DNA of 64,000 bases, from contig NZ_JANIBM010000005.1 in the NCBI RefSeq assembly GCF_024505045.1, positions 1 through 64,000 of the forward strand, written 5' to 3'. This document shows, piece after piece, positions 1-9,399 of the stretch. How positions within the stretch are numbered: position 1 is the stretch's first letter; each line of letters starts with the position of its first letter. The DNA comes from Methylomonas aurea. GTDB taxonomy: Bacteria; Pseudomonadota; Gammaproteobacteria; Methylococcales; Methylomonadaceae. A model generated the notes under the pieces. The model ran no database searches. It was not told the origin of the DNA and worked only from the letters and a program-made list of their open reading frames with translations. Both the position numbers and the translations under genes were made by a program.

Positions 1-34
1 GCGCCGCGTCGAAACGGCGCCCGGCTACGGCGGA

Positions 35-2233
35 TTATTCCTCGGCGGCAGTTCTGGCCGGTTGCTGCTCCTGATGGTCGTCCGCTGCGCGTTGATTCCG
101 TTCGGCAAAGTCTCGGTTATACGAGCGCGGCTGGCTGTGGGCCTCTCCGCTATCGACCGCAGGCGGTGCGCTATATTCGCCAACTTGCTGCGGCGCTTCG
201 CCTTCCGCACCATTCAAGTTCGGTTCGCCACGTTTTTCGGCGCCGTTGCGCGGACCACGCCGGCGGCTACGACTGCGGCGGCTGCGCTCCCGGTCCGGGG
301 CGCCTGGAGCTCGTTTTGCAGCGGCATCGACTCCGGATTCGAATTCGCCGCTTGCCGCTGCCGGTTTGGCTTCGTCGTTCAGGTTTGCGACGGCGTCCTG
401 GCCGGCTGTTGCCGCTGGAGCCGGACGGCGGTTACCGTTGCGGCGGTTATTATTGCGGCCGGCGCCACGTTCACCGCGCTCGCCGCGGTCGCGGCGATTG
501 TTGCGGCCGGGTTTGGCTTTGTCTTCGCCGCTTTTTTCGGCGGTCTCCGCGCTTTCGACGGTTTTACCGGCGCCGATCAGGCGTTGCCAGAAGCGTTGGA
601 TCAGACTTGCCGAAGTTTTCTTACTTTGTACCGGGGCCGGCGAGTCCGGCAGAAACTCCTTGATTGCGGCTTTTTCGGTTTTCGGACCCAGTTGTTTGGC
701 GAACTCAGGAACCGTGATGTCCTCTTCCTTGATCTGCAGATGGCTGGCTTTCTCTTCGCTGTCGCCGGTGGCTTTGATGCGCTCGATGTCGTAAGCCGGC
801 GTTTCCAGGTGCTTGCTCGGCAACACGATGATGCCGACTTGCAGCCGGGACTCGATCTCCTGAATCGAAGCGCGCTTTTCGTTGAGCAGGAAGGTGGCGC
901 AATCGATCGGCAAGTGGGCGATGACGCGCTCGGTGCCTTTTTTCATCGCTTCTTCTTCAATCAAACGCAGCACGGCCAGCGTAACCGATTCGACGTTGCG
1001 GATCGTGCCCTGGCCTTTGCAGCGCGGGCAGGTCAATTGGGTCGAATCGCCCAAAGACGGCCGCAAGCGTTGGCGCGACATTTCCATCAAACCGAAGCGG
1101 GAGATGCGGCCGGTCTGAATGCGGGCGCGGTCGATTTTTAACGCGTCGCGCAGCCGGTTTTCCACTTCGCGCTGGTTTTTGTTGGACATCATGTCGATGA
1201 AGTCGATCACGAACAGGCCGCCCAAGTCGCGCAAGCGCAGTTGGCGGGCGATTTCGTCGGCGGCTTCCAGGTTGGTGTTCAGCGCGGTTTCCTCGATATC
1301 GCTGCCTTTGGTGGCGCGGGCCGAGTTGATGTCGATCGAAGTCAGCGCTTCGGTATGGTCGATCACGATCGAACCGCCGGACGGCAGCGAAACTTCGCGT
1401 TTGTAGGCCATCTCGATCTGGGTTTCGATCTGGTAGCGGCTGAACAGCGGCACGCTATCCTGGTACAGTTTGGCCTTGTGCAGATTGTGCGGCATCACCT
1501 GTTTCAGGAAGTTATGCACCAGCTTGTAGGCGCCTTCCTGGTCGATCAGGATTTCGTCGATGTCGCCGCGCAAATGGTCGCGCAGCGCGCGGATAATGAC
1601 GTTGCTTTCCTGGAAAATCAGGAACGGTGCGGTTTGTTCCTGGCTGGAGCGGTCTATCGCTTCCCACAGTTGCAGCAGGTAGTTTAAATCCCACTGCAAT
1701 TCTTCGACGTTTTTGTCGGAACCGGCGGTACGAATGATCAGGCCCATGCTGTCCGGGATTTCCAGAGCCGCCATCGTTTCGCGCAGTTCGCTGCGGTTTT
1801 CGCCTTCGATACGGCGGGAGATGCCGCCGGCTTTGGGGTTGTTCGGCATCAATACCAAATAGGTGCCGGCCAGACTGATGTAGGTCGTTAGCGCCGCGCC
1901 TTTGTTGCCGCGCTCTTCCTTTTCGATCTGAACGACGATTTCCTGGCCTTCGCGGATATTGCTTTTGCTGGAGGGCTTGCCTTCCTGACCGTCGCCGGTC
2001 CGGTATTCTGGAGCGATTTCCTTGAACGGCAGAAAGCCGTGTTTTTCGGCGCCGTAGTTGACGAAGGCGGCTTCGAGGCTGGGTTCTACCCGGGTGATGA
2101 TGCCTTTGTAAATATTGGATTTTTTTTGTTCTTTCGATGGTACTTCGATGTCGAAATCGTAAAGTTTCTGGCCATCTACCAATGCCACCCGCAGCTCTTC
2201 GGGCTGCGTGGCGTTGATAAGCATTCTTTTCAT
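35..2233 (-). CDS. rne: Ribonuclease E/G family endoribonuclease
   Basis: This 732-residue protein is the endonuclease that processes rRNA and tRNA precursors and starts mRNA decay. Visible features are an N-terminal S1 RNA-binding region (about residues 35-125), a DNase I-like catalytic core containing LTSIDINSA and the acidic VIDFIDM segment, and the zinc-link motif CPRCKGQGT near residue 405. The C-terminal 200 residues are low-complexity, with Arg/Asn-rich stretches such as [11 protein letters not shown], as in the RNA-binding arm of RNase E. It is shorter than the E. coli enzyme (about 1061 residues), so the degradosome scaffold is reduced or different. The ATG is preceded by TAAGGA at 8 bp spacing on the minus strand. 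RNase G is less likely because of the long basic tail. Confidence 0.95.
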   Translation of the reverse strand: MKRMLINATQPEELRVALVDGQKLYDFDIEVPSKEQKKSNIYKGIITRVEPSLEAAFVNYGAEKHGFLPFKEIAPEYRTGDGQEGKPSSKSNIREGQEIVVQIEKEERGNKGAALTTYISLAGTYLVLMPNNPKAGGISRRIEGENRSELRETMAALEIPDSMGLIIRTAGSDKNVEELQWDLNYLLQLWEAIDRSSQEQTAPFLIFQESNVIIRALRDHLRGDIDEILIDQEGAYKLVHNFLKQVMPHNLHKAKLYQDSVPLFSRYQIETQIEMAYKREVSLPSGGSIVIDHTEALTSIDINSARATKGSDIEETALNTNLEAADEIARQLRLRDLGGLFVIDFIDMMSNKNQREVENRLRDALKIDRARIQTGRISRFGLMEMSRQRLRPSLGDSTQLTCPRCKGQGTIRNVESVTLAVLRLIEEEAMKKGTERVIAHLPIDCATFLLNEKRASIQEIESRLQVGIIVLPSKHLETPAYDIERIKATGDSEEKASHLQIKEEDITVPEFAKQLGPKTEKAAIKEFLPDSPAPVQSKKTSASLIQRFWQRLIGAGKTVESAETAEKSGEDKAKPGRNNRRDRGERGERGAGRNNNRRNGNRRPAPAATAGQDAVANLNDEAKPAAASGEFESGVDAAAKRAPGAPDRERSRRSRSRRRGPRNGAEKRGEPNLNGAEGEAPQQVGEYSAPPAVDSGEAHSQPRSYNRDFAERNQRAADDHQEQQPARTAAEE

Positions 2234-2655
2234 TTAATTATCCTTATTGTTCTGTGTATCCTACCTAGAGCTTGAACAGGTCTCATTGTCGCGGATAAAG
2301 GCGGCTTGGTTCCCAATATGACTTTTAGTTGAGCGGCCGGACTGACTGAAAACTGCAAGGTATTGTAGTTATTGTCGCAGTGGGTATCGGCAATGCCGAG
2401 CGGGGCGCTTGAAAAGTGGGAGGTCTGTTGTACCGAACTCTACGCAAAGGATGCAGCTCGCTCATCATGGGTTGAGCGACAAAACCCGAAAAAATTCTTT
2501 AGTTAAGTCTGGCGCGGCGAAACAGCGCTAAAACCTATGGTTTTAAATTTTTATAGTCAAAGTCTATCCAAAGATAAACCAGCCTAATATAGCAATGTTT
2601 ATTCGGGCCAGCAATTTTAAACATGGTCCCGGGATATGTTGCTATCATTTGCCGC
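2234..2655. promoter_or_regulatory. Divergent rne/rluC intergenic region
   Basis: These 422 bp separate the divergent rne and rluC genes and contain no convincing gene. The half nearest rluC is clearly AT-rich (about 2490-2600), as expected of a promoter region, and includes a TAATAT hexamer near 2585, but no good -35 element pairs with it. In E. coli the rne leader is long and is used for autoregulation; the length here is compatible with that, but I could not recognise the conserved hairpins by eye. Confidence 0.4.
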
Positions 2656-3615
2656 ATGAATACCGCAGCAGACCAGACTAATCCGCAAGTGCAATGGCTG
2701 GAAATTACCGAGGCGAACTACGAACAACGGCTCGATAATTTTCTGATCAGTTATCTCAAAGGCGTGCCGAAAACCCGAATTTACCGGATGGTCAGGAAGG
2801 GTGAGGTTCGGGTCAACAAAGGTCGCACCGATGTCAGTTACAAGTTGCAGTTGGGCGATATCGTGCGCATCCCGCCGGTGCGGGTCGCTGACAAAAAAGA
2901 CGAAGTCATCGTCCAGCCCACCTTGAAGTTTAGCCTGGAAAACCACATTCTCTACGAAGACGACGGCTTCATCGTGCTGAATAAGCCTGCCGGATTTGCC
3001 GTACACGGCGGTAGCGGTGTCAGCTCCGGTGTGATCGAGGGTTTGCGCCAAATCCGCCCGCAACAAAAGTTTCTCGAGCTGGTGCATCGGCTGGACAAGG
3101 AGACTTCCGGTTGCTTGTTGATCGCGAAGAAACGCTCGGTATTGAAGGTATTGCATGAACTTTTTCGCGGCGACGGCATTCAGAAGACCTATCTGGCTTT
3201 GCTGGCCGGGCAATTTCAGCGCAAAAAGCAGCTGGTAGAGGTGCCGTTGCTGAAGAATGTCGCCCAAGGCGGCGAGCGAATGGTGGTCGTTAGCCAAGCG
3301 GGTAAGGCTGCGGAAACTTTATTCACCCGGCTAAAGCAATACCAGGATGCCACGCTGGTGCATGCGGCGCCGAAGACCGGCCGCACCCACCAGATTCGGG
3401 TGCATGCGGCTTGGTTGGGGCATCCGATAGTGGCGGACGACCGTTACGGAGACGACGAAACCAATAAAATGTTTAAAAAGCGCGGTTACAAGCGGCTGTT
3501 TTTACATGCCGAACAACTGCAGTTTGTCCATCCGCTAACCGGTAAACCTTTGCATTTCGTTGCACCGCTGCCAAGCGATTTGCAGCAATTGATCGACCAT
3601 GAAAAACCGCTTTGA
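2656..3615 (+). CDS. rluC: 23S rRNA pseudouridine synthase RluC
   Basis: This 319-residue protein isomerises uridines in 23S rRNA helices (positions 955, 2504 and 2580 in E. coli). An N-terminal S4-like domain (RMVRKGEVRVNKGR) is followed by the RluA-type catalytic motif HRLDKETSGCLL, in which the Asp is the nucleophile, and by the late motif GRTHQIRVHAAWLGHPI. An in-frame upstream ATG at 2623 exists. I prefer 2656 because the protein then begins, like E. coli RluC, about 20 residues before the QRLDNFL motif. Neither start has a strong ribosome site. Its end overlaps the next gene by 17 bp, so the two are probably co-translated. Confidence 0.93.
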   Translation: MNTAADQTNPQVQWLEITEANYEQRLDNFLISYLKGVPKTRIYRMVRKGEVRVNKGRTDVSYKLQLGDIVRIPPVRVADKKDEVIVQPTLKFSLENHILYEDDGFIVLNKPAGFAVHGGSGVSSGVIEGLRQIRPQQKFLELVHRLDKETSGCLLIAKKRSVLKVLHELFRGDGIQKTYLALLAGQFQRKKQLVEVPLLKNVAQGGERMVVVSQAGKAAETLFTRLKQYQDATLVHAAPKTGRTHQIRVHAAWLGHPIVADDRYGDDETNKMFKKRGYKRLFLHAEQLQFVHPLTGKPLHFVAPLPSDLQQLIDHEKPL

Positions 3616-4246
3616 TTTAATCATTTTTGATTGGGATGGTACCTTGATGGATTCGGTGGACTGGATAGTGCGCTGCATTCAACAGGCGGCTGAGATTTGC
3701 GGCTGCGACGTGCCGCCGGCACCGGCTATCAAGGATATTATCGGTTTAAGTATCGACAACGCGACTCTGCAGTTGTTTCCCGGTGCCGACGCCGCAACCC
3801 GGCAACGCTTGGCCGCTGTTTACAGCGAGGCTTTTTTCTCTCGGCAGATCAGCCCGGCAGATTTGTTTCCGGGTGTCGCCGATATGTTGGAGCGTCTGCG
3901 CGCCGGCGGCTTTCGTCTGGCGGTGGCTACCGGCAAGAAACGCGCCGGTCTGGATCAATCCATACGCGGTACCGGCGTAGCCGAGTTGTTTTGCACCACC
4001 CGCAGCTCGGACCAAACCGCATCGAAACCCGACCCGTTGATGGTGACCGAAATTCTGGCCGAACTCGGAATCGACCAGCAACGGGCCTTGCTGGTGGGCG
4101 ATTCCGCGCACGACATGCAAATGGCGCTGAACGCCGGGATTGCCGCGGCGGGTGTTACTTGCGGCGCCCATTCCAGGGAAACGTTGCAGCAATACAATCC
4201 TTTGGTTTGTCTGGATTACCCGACGGATTTGCTTGAATTACTTTAG
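3599..4246 (+). CDS. HAD-IA family phosphatase (phosphoglycolate phosphatase-like)
   Basis: This 215-residue cytoplasmic hydrolase carries HAD motif I (DWDGTLMDS, nucleophile and acid Asp), a Thr/Lys region around VATGKKRAGL, and the motif IV acidic loop VGDSAHDMQMALNAG. An inserted helical cap lies between motifs I and II, the class IA arrangement of Gph-like enzymes. It overlaps rluC by 17 bp and is followed 9 bp later by sppA, so it sits in the middle of a three-gene operon. The rluC-HAD pairing is common in gammaproteobacteria. The substrate cannot be told from sequence; phosphoglycolate and other small phosphate esters are possibilities. Confidence 0.88.
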   Translation: MKNRFDLIIFDWDGTLMDSVDWIVRCIQQAAEICGCDVPPAPAIKDIIGLSIDNATLQLFPGADAATRQRLAAVYSEAFFSRQISPADLFPGVADMLERLRAGGFRLAVATGKKRAGLDQSIRGTGVAELFCTTRSSDQTASKPDPLMVTEILAELGIDQQRALLVGDSAHDMQMALNAGIAAAGVTCGAHSRETLQQYNPLVCLDYPTDLLELL

Positions 4247-4255
4247 GAGGTCACG

Positions 4256-5230
4256 GTGGATACGAATCAACAGCATCCCGATAATTTGAACGAGGACGCT
4301 CCCGGCTGGGAAAAGGCGGTACTCGAGAAACTGGCGTTCGCCGCGATTGCCGAGCAAAAGACCGCGCGGCGCTGGGGCATATTCTTCAAATTGTTGACGT
4401 TCGCTTATTTGTCGGTGGCGCTGGGCGTGGTGTTGTATCCGCAGTTGAAACAAGAAGTCGAGGCCGGATCGGCGCAGCACGTGGCCATCGTCGATGTGCT
4501 CGGTCAGGTTGCCGAGGGCGAAGGCGCCGCGGCAGAAACCATTATCGAGGGTCTGCGCGATGCCGCCAAGGATAAAAATACCAAAGGCATTATCCTGAAT
4601 ATCAATTCGCCCGGCGGCAGTGCCGTGCAATCGGCTTATGTCTACGACGAAATCAGGCGCTTGAAAGCCCAGCATCCGCAATTGCCGATTTATTCCGTGG
4701 TCGGCGACATCTGCGCGTCGGGCGGGTATTACATTGCTTCGGCCAGCGACAAGATTTATGTCAATCAATCCAGCTTGATCGGATCGATTGGTGTCGTGAT
4801 GAATGGTTTTGGTTTCAGCAATGTGTTGGAAAAATTGGGTGTGGAGCGGCGCTTATTGACCGCGGGCGAGCATAAAGCCATGCTCGATCCGTTCTCGCCG
4901 GTGAATGCGCAGGAAAGCAAGCACATGCAATCCTTGTTGAACCAAGTCCACCAGCAGTTTATCGAGGCAGTCAGGGCCGGACGCGGCGACCGTTTGAAAG
5001 AAACTCCGGAAATGTTTTCCGGATTGGTGTGGTCCGGCCAAGAGGGCGTGAAATTGGGTTTGGCCGACGGCTTTGGCAGCATCGATTCGGTAGTGCGCGA
5101 GCAATTCGGCACCGAGGAGACGGTCAATTTCACGCCGCACGAACGCTTGATCGATCGTTTGGCGGGCCGTTTCGGCGCCGCATTCGGCCACAGCATTGCT
5201 ACTGCTCTGAACATTGGCGGCCTTCGCTAA
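4256..5230 (+). CDS. sppA: Signal peptide peptidase SppA (short form, S49)
   Basis: This 324-residue membrane-anchored serine protease degrades signal peptides after their release. One transmembrane segment lies at about residues 42-62, with the catalytic domain in the periplasm. Visible motifs are INSPGGS (oxyanion region), ASGGYYIAS with the likely Ser nucleophile, and the later EHKAMLDPF segment that carries the general-base Lys in short SppA proteins. The length matches the single-domain form rather than the 618-residue E. coli protein. The start is a GTG with a strong AGGAGG at 5 bp. It is the last gene of the rluC operon. Confidence 0.92.
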   Translation: MDTNQQHPDNLNEDAPGWEKAVLEKLAFAAIAEQKTARRWGIFFKLLTFAYLSVALGVVLYPQLKQEVEAGSAQHVAIVDVLGQVAEGEGAAAETIIEGLRDAAKDKNTKGIILNINSPGGSAVQSAYVYDEIRRLKAQHPQLPIYSVVGDICASGGYYIASASDKIYVNQSSLIGSIGVVMNGFGFSNVLEKLGVERRLLTAGEHKAMLDPFSPVNAQESKHMQSLLNQVHQQFIEAVRAGRGDRLKETPEMFSGLVWSGQEGVKLGLADGFGSIDSVVREQFGTEETVNFTPHERLIDRLAGRFGAAFGHSIATALNIGGLR

Positions 5231-5247
5231 GGACAAAGTTTATTTTT

Positions 5248-5273
5248 CGCCGCTTACTTGCCTATTCGCGGCG
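5248..5273 (+). terminator. Hairpin after sppA
   Basis: A CGCCGC / GCGGCG stem with a 14-base loop lies 17 bp after the sppA stop and before the SRP RNA gene. The following tract (ATTTA) is weak, so it may be a poor or factor-assisted terminator. Confidence 0.3.
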
Positions 5274-5319
5274 ATTTAAGGATAATAGCCAGCTCTTCAG
5301 CTAGTCGCTGATGTTTTAT

Positions 5320-5429
5320 GGTTACTGTGTCGGTCCTCTCGCAACGATACGCTGTAAACCCCGCCAGGTCCGGAAGGAAGCAACGGTAGCAGCGGATTCG
5401 TGTGCCGGGATGCGGCTGGCGCAGTAGCC
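5320..5429 (+). ncRNA. ffs: 4.5S signal recognition particle RNA (small bacterial SRP RNA)
   Basis: The segment contains the highly conserved SRP apical region CCAGGTCCGGAAGGAAGCA (GGAA tetraloop and symmetric/asymmetric loops) and, later, GTGTGCCGGGATG. The two ends (GGTTACTGTGTCGGT and GCTGGCGCAGTAGCC) pair along 15 positions with only G-U wobbles, which sets the boundaries at about 5320 and 5429. This length (about 110 nt) and layout match E. coli 4.5S RNA. Product: the RNA core of SRP, which binds Ffh and targets membrane proteins. It lies just before dnaX; exact processed ends are estimated. Confidence 0.95.
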
Positions 5430-5457
5430 GCCCAATCTCCTGCCGTCCCCGTTGCTA

Positions 5458-7086
5458 ATGGCTTATCAGGTTCTTGCCAGAAAATGGCGTCCCAGCAACT
5501 TCACTCAGCTTGTCGGTCAGGAACACGTCAGCCAGTCGTTGATCCACGCTTTGCAACACCAGCGGCTTCATCACGCCTATCTGTTTACCGGTACCCGCGG
5601 CGTCGGTAAGACCACAGTCGCCAGGATCCTCGCCAAAGCGATCAACTGCGAAAATCTGCAAAACTTCAATCCTTGCGGCGCTTGCCCGGTCTGCCAGGCT
5701 TTCGAACAAGGTCGGTTCATGGACTTGATCGAAGTCGATGCCGCCTCTCGCACCAAGGTCGAAGATACCCGCGATCTGCTGGATAACGCCCAATACGCGC
5801 CGAACCAGGGCCGCTACAAGGTTTATCTGATCGACGAAGTTCACATGCTGTCGGGGCACAGTTTCAATGCGCTGCTGAAAACGCTGGAGGAACCGCCGCC
5901 GCACGTCAAATTCCTGTTGGCCACCACAGATCCGCATAAGATTCCGATCACTGTGCTGTCGCGCTGTTTGCAGTTCAACTTAAAACGGCTGACCCCGGAG
6001 CAAATCGACCGGCAGATGCAATTCATCCTCGGCGAGGAAAATATCGCATTTGAAGCCCAGGCCCTGAAAATGTTGGCGCGAGCCGCCGACGGCAGTTTGC
6101 GCGACGCATTGAGTCTGTTGGACCAGGCCATCGTCTACGGCAGCGGTACGGTAACCGGCGAGGCTGTGCTGGGCATGCTCGGTGCCGTCGCCCAGCAACC
6201 GGTCGACGACATTCTATTGGCCTTGGCGGCCGGCGACGCCCGGCAAGTTTTGGCCAAGGTCGCAGACGTGGCGCAACTGACGCCGGACTTTGCCGAGATT
6301 TTGCAACAAATGTTGCGGGTATTGCATCGCGTTGCCATATTGCAGCAAGTGCCCGGCTTCGTCGATCACGAATTCGACAAGCAGTTGCTGGACGAACTGG
6401 CGAACCGGTTAACCCCGGAGGACGTGCAGTTGTACTATCAAATCGGCTTGACCGGCCAGCGCGACTTAGTGTTGGCGCCCGATCCGCGCAGCGGTTTCGA
6501 AATGACGCTATTGCGAATGCTGGCTTTTCGCCCGGCGGCGATGGAAAAGCCGACGCCGGTAACCGTTGCAGCAGCTCAAGCTCAGGTCGCGCCGAAAACG
6601 GCGGCCAGCGCCGAATCTTCGGTTGCAAGGGCGGAGTCGGTTGTCGAAACCGTCGCCGAGCCGGCGGCGGTGGCTGTCCCGGCCGCCTCACCAATTCCTG
6701 CCGCCGACGCCGGCAGTCGCTGGCGCGATATTATCGCCGCCTTGAATATCAGCGGTCGTACCCGTGAATTAGCCAATAATTGCGTGCTGGACAGTATTGA
6801 CGACACCAGTTGCCGTTTATTGCTGGATCCGGGGTTTCATCAAGTCGGCAGCAGGGCCGAGGACAATCTGCGCTTGGCGTTGCAAAATTATTACGGTAAA
6901 CCGTTGAAATTGGTTATCACCCAGCAGGCGGCAACGCAGATGACACCTGCGGTGGAGATACAGAAGGCCCGGGAAGACCGGCAACAGGCGGCGGTAGACA
7001 ATATCAACGCCGATCCTAATGTACAGGCATTAAAAGAAACGTTCGGAGCCAGAATTGTGCCTGGCAGCATCGAACCTCTGAATTGA
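5458..7086 (+). CDS. dnaX: DNA polymerase III subunits gamma/tau
   Basis: This 542-residue protein is the clamp-loader ATPase and replisome organiser. It begins [12 protein letters not shown], the classical DnaX start, and I chose the ATG at 5458 over a TTG two codons earlier. Visible features are Walker [10 protein letters not shown], the zinc cluster C-x2-C in CGACPVC, Walker B LIDEVHML, and the arginine-finger segment [10 protein letters not shown] Pro/Ala-rich linker (about 365-430) leads to a short tau C-terminal domain. I found no slippery A-rich heptamer like the E. coli frameshift site, so a separate gamma product is not evident. ybaB follows after 16 bp. Confidence 0.96.
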   Translation: MAYQVLARKWRPSNFTQLVGQEHVSQSLIHALQHQRLHHAYLFTGTRGVGKTTVARILAKAINCENLQNFNPCGACPVCQAFEQGRFMDLIEVDAASRTKVEDTRDLLDNAQYAPNQGRYKVYLIDEVHMLSGHSFNALLKTLEEPPPHVKFLLATTDPHKIPITVLSRCLQFNLKRLTPEQIDRQMQFILGEENIAFEAQALKMLARAADGSLRDALSLLDQAIVYGSGTVTGEAVLGMLGAVAQQPVDDILLALAAGDARQVLAKVADVAQLTPDFAEILQQMLRVLHRVAILQQVPGFVDHEFDKQLLDELANRLTPEDVQLYYQIGLTGQRDLVLAPDPRSGFEMTLLRMLAFRPAAMEKPTPVTVAAAQAQVAPKTAASAESSVARAESVVETVAEPAAVAVPAASPIPAADAGSRWRDIIAALNISGRTRELANNCVLDSIDDTSCRLLLDPGFHQVGSRAEDNLRLALQNYYGKPLKLVITQQAATQMTPAVEIQKAREDRQQAAVDNINADPNVQALKETFGARIVPGSIEPLN

Positions 7087-7102
7087 TTGGTTGGAGACGG
7101 AA

Positions 7103-7426
7103 ATGAAAAACGCACTCGCGGGCATCATGCAGCAAGCCCAAAAAATGCAGGAAAATTTGAAAAAGGCCCAGGAAGAATTGGAGGCCATGGAGGTCCAGGG
7201 CGAGTCCGGCGGCGGCTTGGTGACGATCGTCATGACCGGTAAGCGCGAAGTCCGTAAAGTCAGCATCGATCCGTCCCTGGTTGGCGACGATAAGGATATG
7301 CTGGAAGATCTGGTGGCCGCGGCGATCAACGACGCGGTGCACAAGGTCGGCAAAATGAAGAAAGAGAAAATGGCCGACGTGACTGCCGGTATCCCTATTC
7401 CGCCCGGTTTCCAAATGCCGTTTTAA
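7103..7426 (+). CDS. ybaB: YbaB/EbfC family nucleoid-associated protein
   Basis: This 107-residue DNA-binding protein forms a dimeric tweezers-like structure and is encoded between dnaX and recR in most proteobacteria. The sequence shows the helical N-terminus with repeated Gln/Lys ([19 protein letters not shown]) and the central [20 protein letters not shown] strand region typical of the family. The start is the ATG at 7103, with GGAGA just upstream; a TTG four codons earlier is less likely. The gene ends 3 bp before recR starts. Confidence 0.94.
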   Translation: MKNALAGIMQQAQKMQENLKKAQEELEAMEVQGESGGGLVTIVMTGKREVRKVSIDPSLVGDDKDMLEDLVAAAINDAVHKVGKMKKEKMADVTAGIPIPPGFQMPF

Positions 7427-7429
7427 CCT

Positions 7430-8026
7430 ATGCAGAACCAGGGCTTGCTGAAAGAGTTGATTCAAAGCCTGTGTTGCTTGCCCGGCGTCGGGCCCAAATC
7501 GGCGCAGCGTATGGCTTTCCATTTGTTGCAGCGCAACCGCGAAGGCGGTTTACAACTCAGCAAGATTCTGGAACGGGCAATCAACCAGATTGGCCATTGC
7601 CGCGAATGTCGGACTTTGGCCGAAGCCGAGCTTTGCGAAGTCTGTGCCAATCCGCTACGCGACGCCGAAACCTTATGCGTGGTCGAGAGCCCGGCCGATG
7701 TTTGGGTGGTGGACCAGGCGACGACTTTCAAGGGTAAGTATTTCGTGTTGCACGGCCGCCTGTCGCCGTTGGACGGCATCGGTCCGGACCAGCTCGGCTT
7801 CGATCTGCTCGAACAGCGCATGGCGTCCGGCCAACTCAAGGAAATCATTCTGGCGACCAACTCGACGGTGGAGGGGCAGGCTACCGCGCATTTTATTGCC
7901 GACGTTGCCGCCAAATTCGGCGTGCGGGCCACCCGCATTGCCCACGGCGTACCGATGGGGGGGGAGCTGGAGTTTATCGACAGCGGTACTTTGGCGCACG
8001 CTTTCAACGGCCGGCGCGAACTTTAG
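7430..8026 (+). CDS. recR: Recombination protein RecR
   Basis: This 198-residue protein forms a ring with RecF/RecO and helps load RecA onto gapped DNA. An N-terminal helix-hairpin-helix ([13 protein letters not shown]), a C4 zinc finger ([16 protein letters not shown]) and a Toprim domain with [13 protein letters not shown] are all present in the usual order. Length is typical. It is the third gene of the dnaX-ybaB-recR cluster, with translational coupling to ybaB (3 bp gap). Confidence 0.96.
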   Translation: MQNQGLLKELIQSLCCLPGVGPKSAQRMAFHLLQRNREGGLQLSKILERAINQIGHCRECRTLAEAELCEVCANPLRDAETLCVVESPADVWVVDQATTFKGKYFVLHGRLSPLDGIGPDQLGFDLLEQRMASGQLKEIILATNSTVEGQATAHFIADVAAKFGVRATRIAHGVPMGGELEFIDSGTLAHAFNGRREL

Positions 8027-8035
8027 GGAGCGACT

Positions 8036-8374
8036 ATGAGCGATTGTTTGTTTTGCAAAATGGTGGCCGGCGAAATCAAGCCGGATGTGGTTTTCGAAGA
8101 CGATCAAGTCCTGGCGTTTCGCGACTTGCATCCGCAGGCGCCGCTGCACGTGCTGGTCATTCCGAAGCGGCACATCGCCACGTTAAACGAACTGGACGAC
8201 GCCGGACTGGGCGGGTATTTGTTGCAAACCGCCGCGAAGATCGCCAAAGACCTTGGTTATGCCGACAGCGGTTACCGAACTGTATTGAATTGCAACGCCG
8301 ACGGCGGTCAGACCGTGTTTCACCTTCACCTGCACCTGCTGGCCGGCCGACCAATGCACTGGCCGCCGGGTTAG
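8036..8374 (+). CDS. hinT: HIT family nucleotide hydrolase (HinT-like)
   Basis: This 112-residue protein carries the histidine triad FHLHLHLL near its C-terminus, and the N-terminal CLFCKMVAGEI segment typical of bacterial HinT. The family hydrolyses purine nucleoside phosphoramidates such as AMP-lysine. The ATG is preceded by GGGAG. It is the last gene of the dnaX operon and converges on the minus-strand gene that ends at 8407. The 32 bp between them hold a small AAGCC/GGCTT hairpin followed by TTTAA (8384-8400), possibly a weak shared terminator. Confidence 0.93.
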   Translation: MSDCLFCKMVAGEIKPDVVFEDDQVLAFRDLHPQAPLHVLVIPKRHIATLNELDDAGLGGYLLQTAAKIAKDLGYADSGYRTVLNCNADGGQTVFHLHLHLLAGRPMHWPPG

Positions 8375-8406
8375 ATAGCCTGCAAGCCGCTGGGGGCTTT
8401 AAGCGT

Positions 8407-9399
8407 TTATTGCGTTTCCAGCCAAGCTTTTATTTCCAGCGGCGTCATTGCCTTCCCGCCGAGATTATTCATAAAGTAATCGAAATAGCGGCGGCATTTT
8501 TCCAGGAAACGTTCCAGGTCGGCAGAGTTTTTCACATAAGGCGTGCCGCCGGGCATGACTGACGGGGAATGGAAGCTGAATACAAAAATCCGCACCCCGT
8601 CGCCCAACAGCGCCTGTGTCAGGCGACGCATTTCCGGTTCGCTATAATCTTCCGGCGAAAGGCGAATCCGTTCCAACATTCGCAGGCGTGCAACCACGCC
8701 GGAAACGCGCGTTTTTCGCAGCCAGGGCTGGGTCAGTTGCCGATACAGCGGTGTGCCGCCGTCACGTAAATAACCGACATAGCCCCCGGAGCCCGGTAAA
8801 CCGAGCAGGCGCCGTTGGCGGCCGAACCAGAACGGATCGCTGCTGAAGTCGGAATAATCCGGGCCGCCGTCGCCGCTATAGTCGATCGATGCCGCAACGC
8901 TGATATCGACCTCATAACCCAAATCTTCCAATATATCCGCTGTGTTGGGGCCGAAACCATAGCGGCCGGCCAAATAAGTCAACGGACGGCTGCCGAACGA
9001 AGCTGTGATTTGTTCGGTGAGCAGCCTGAGTTTTTCCCTTTCCAAATCGGCGGTTAAATTGCCGGGATAGGAGTTGCGGGCATTGATTTCTTCGTCGAAC
9101 GGCGGCGATACCCACGGATGCAGATGGGCGCCGATCAGCGCCCTAGCGCTGTCGGCATAGGCCTTCAAAGCAGCGACGGCCTCGGGTTTGGAGGCAATCG
9201 GATAGTCGATGACGTAATTGGGCACGATGCCGAAGCTATCGAACACGTTTTGCGCCCGATCGATATATTGCATGTGGCTAACGCCGGTAGCGTTGCGGTC
9301 GTAAGGCTTGCTCCAATCGAATTCTTCCTCGGTGTGGATGACGACCGATAAAATCGGGCGGGTCGCTGGATCAGGCTTGATTAAAGTGCGCTCGATCAT
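8407..9399 (-). CDS. Polysaccharide deacetylase-like protein
   Basis: This 330-residue protein has features of the NodB/polysaccharide deacetylase fold seen in WalW-type proteins: an early strand ending in HTEEEFDW, a central GAHLHPWVSPPF with paired His, the AGRYGFGPNTADILEDLGYEVD segment where deacetylases have R-P-P-x-G, and a late FVFSFHSPSVMPG with His. The usual N-terminal DDG is replaced by HTEEEF, so metal binding may differ. No signal peptide is visible, which suggests a cytoplasmic substrate. The start codon overlaps the stop of the upstream acyltransferase gene by 4 bp (ATGA), so the two are translationally coupled. It is the last gene of the E1-E2-ACP operon. Deacetylase activity is inferred, not certain. 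Confidence 0.65.
   Translation of the reverse strand: MIERTLIKPDPATRPILSVVIHTEEEFDWSKPYDRNATGVSHMQYIDRAQNVFDSFGIVPNYVIDYPIASKPEAVAALKAYADSARALIGAHLHPWVSPPFDEEINARNSYPGNLTADLEREKLRLLTEQITASFGSRPLTYLAGRYGFGPNTADILEDLGYEVDISVAASIDYSGDGGPDYSDFSSDPFWFGRQRRLLGLPGSGGYVGYLRDGGTPLYRQLTQPWLRKTRVSGVVARLRMLERIRLSPEDYSEPEMRRLTQALLGDGVRIFVFSFHSPSVMPGGTPYVKNSADLERFLEKCRRYFDYFMNNLGGKAMTPLEIKAWLETQ

Noticed and set aside
62-1141. Long plus-strand frame opposite rne
   Set aside because: Low-complexity Arg/Ala/Gly sequence is the mirror of the RNase E tail.
5458-7086. Programmed frameshift producing a gamma subunit from dnaX
   Set aside because: No A-AAA-AAG slippery heptamer or downstream hairpin was found.
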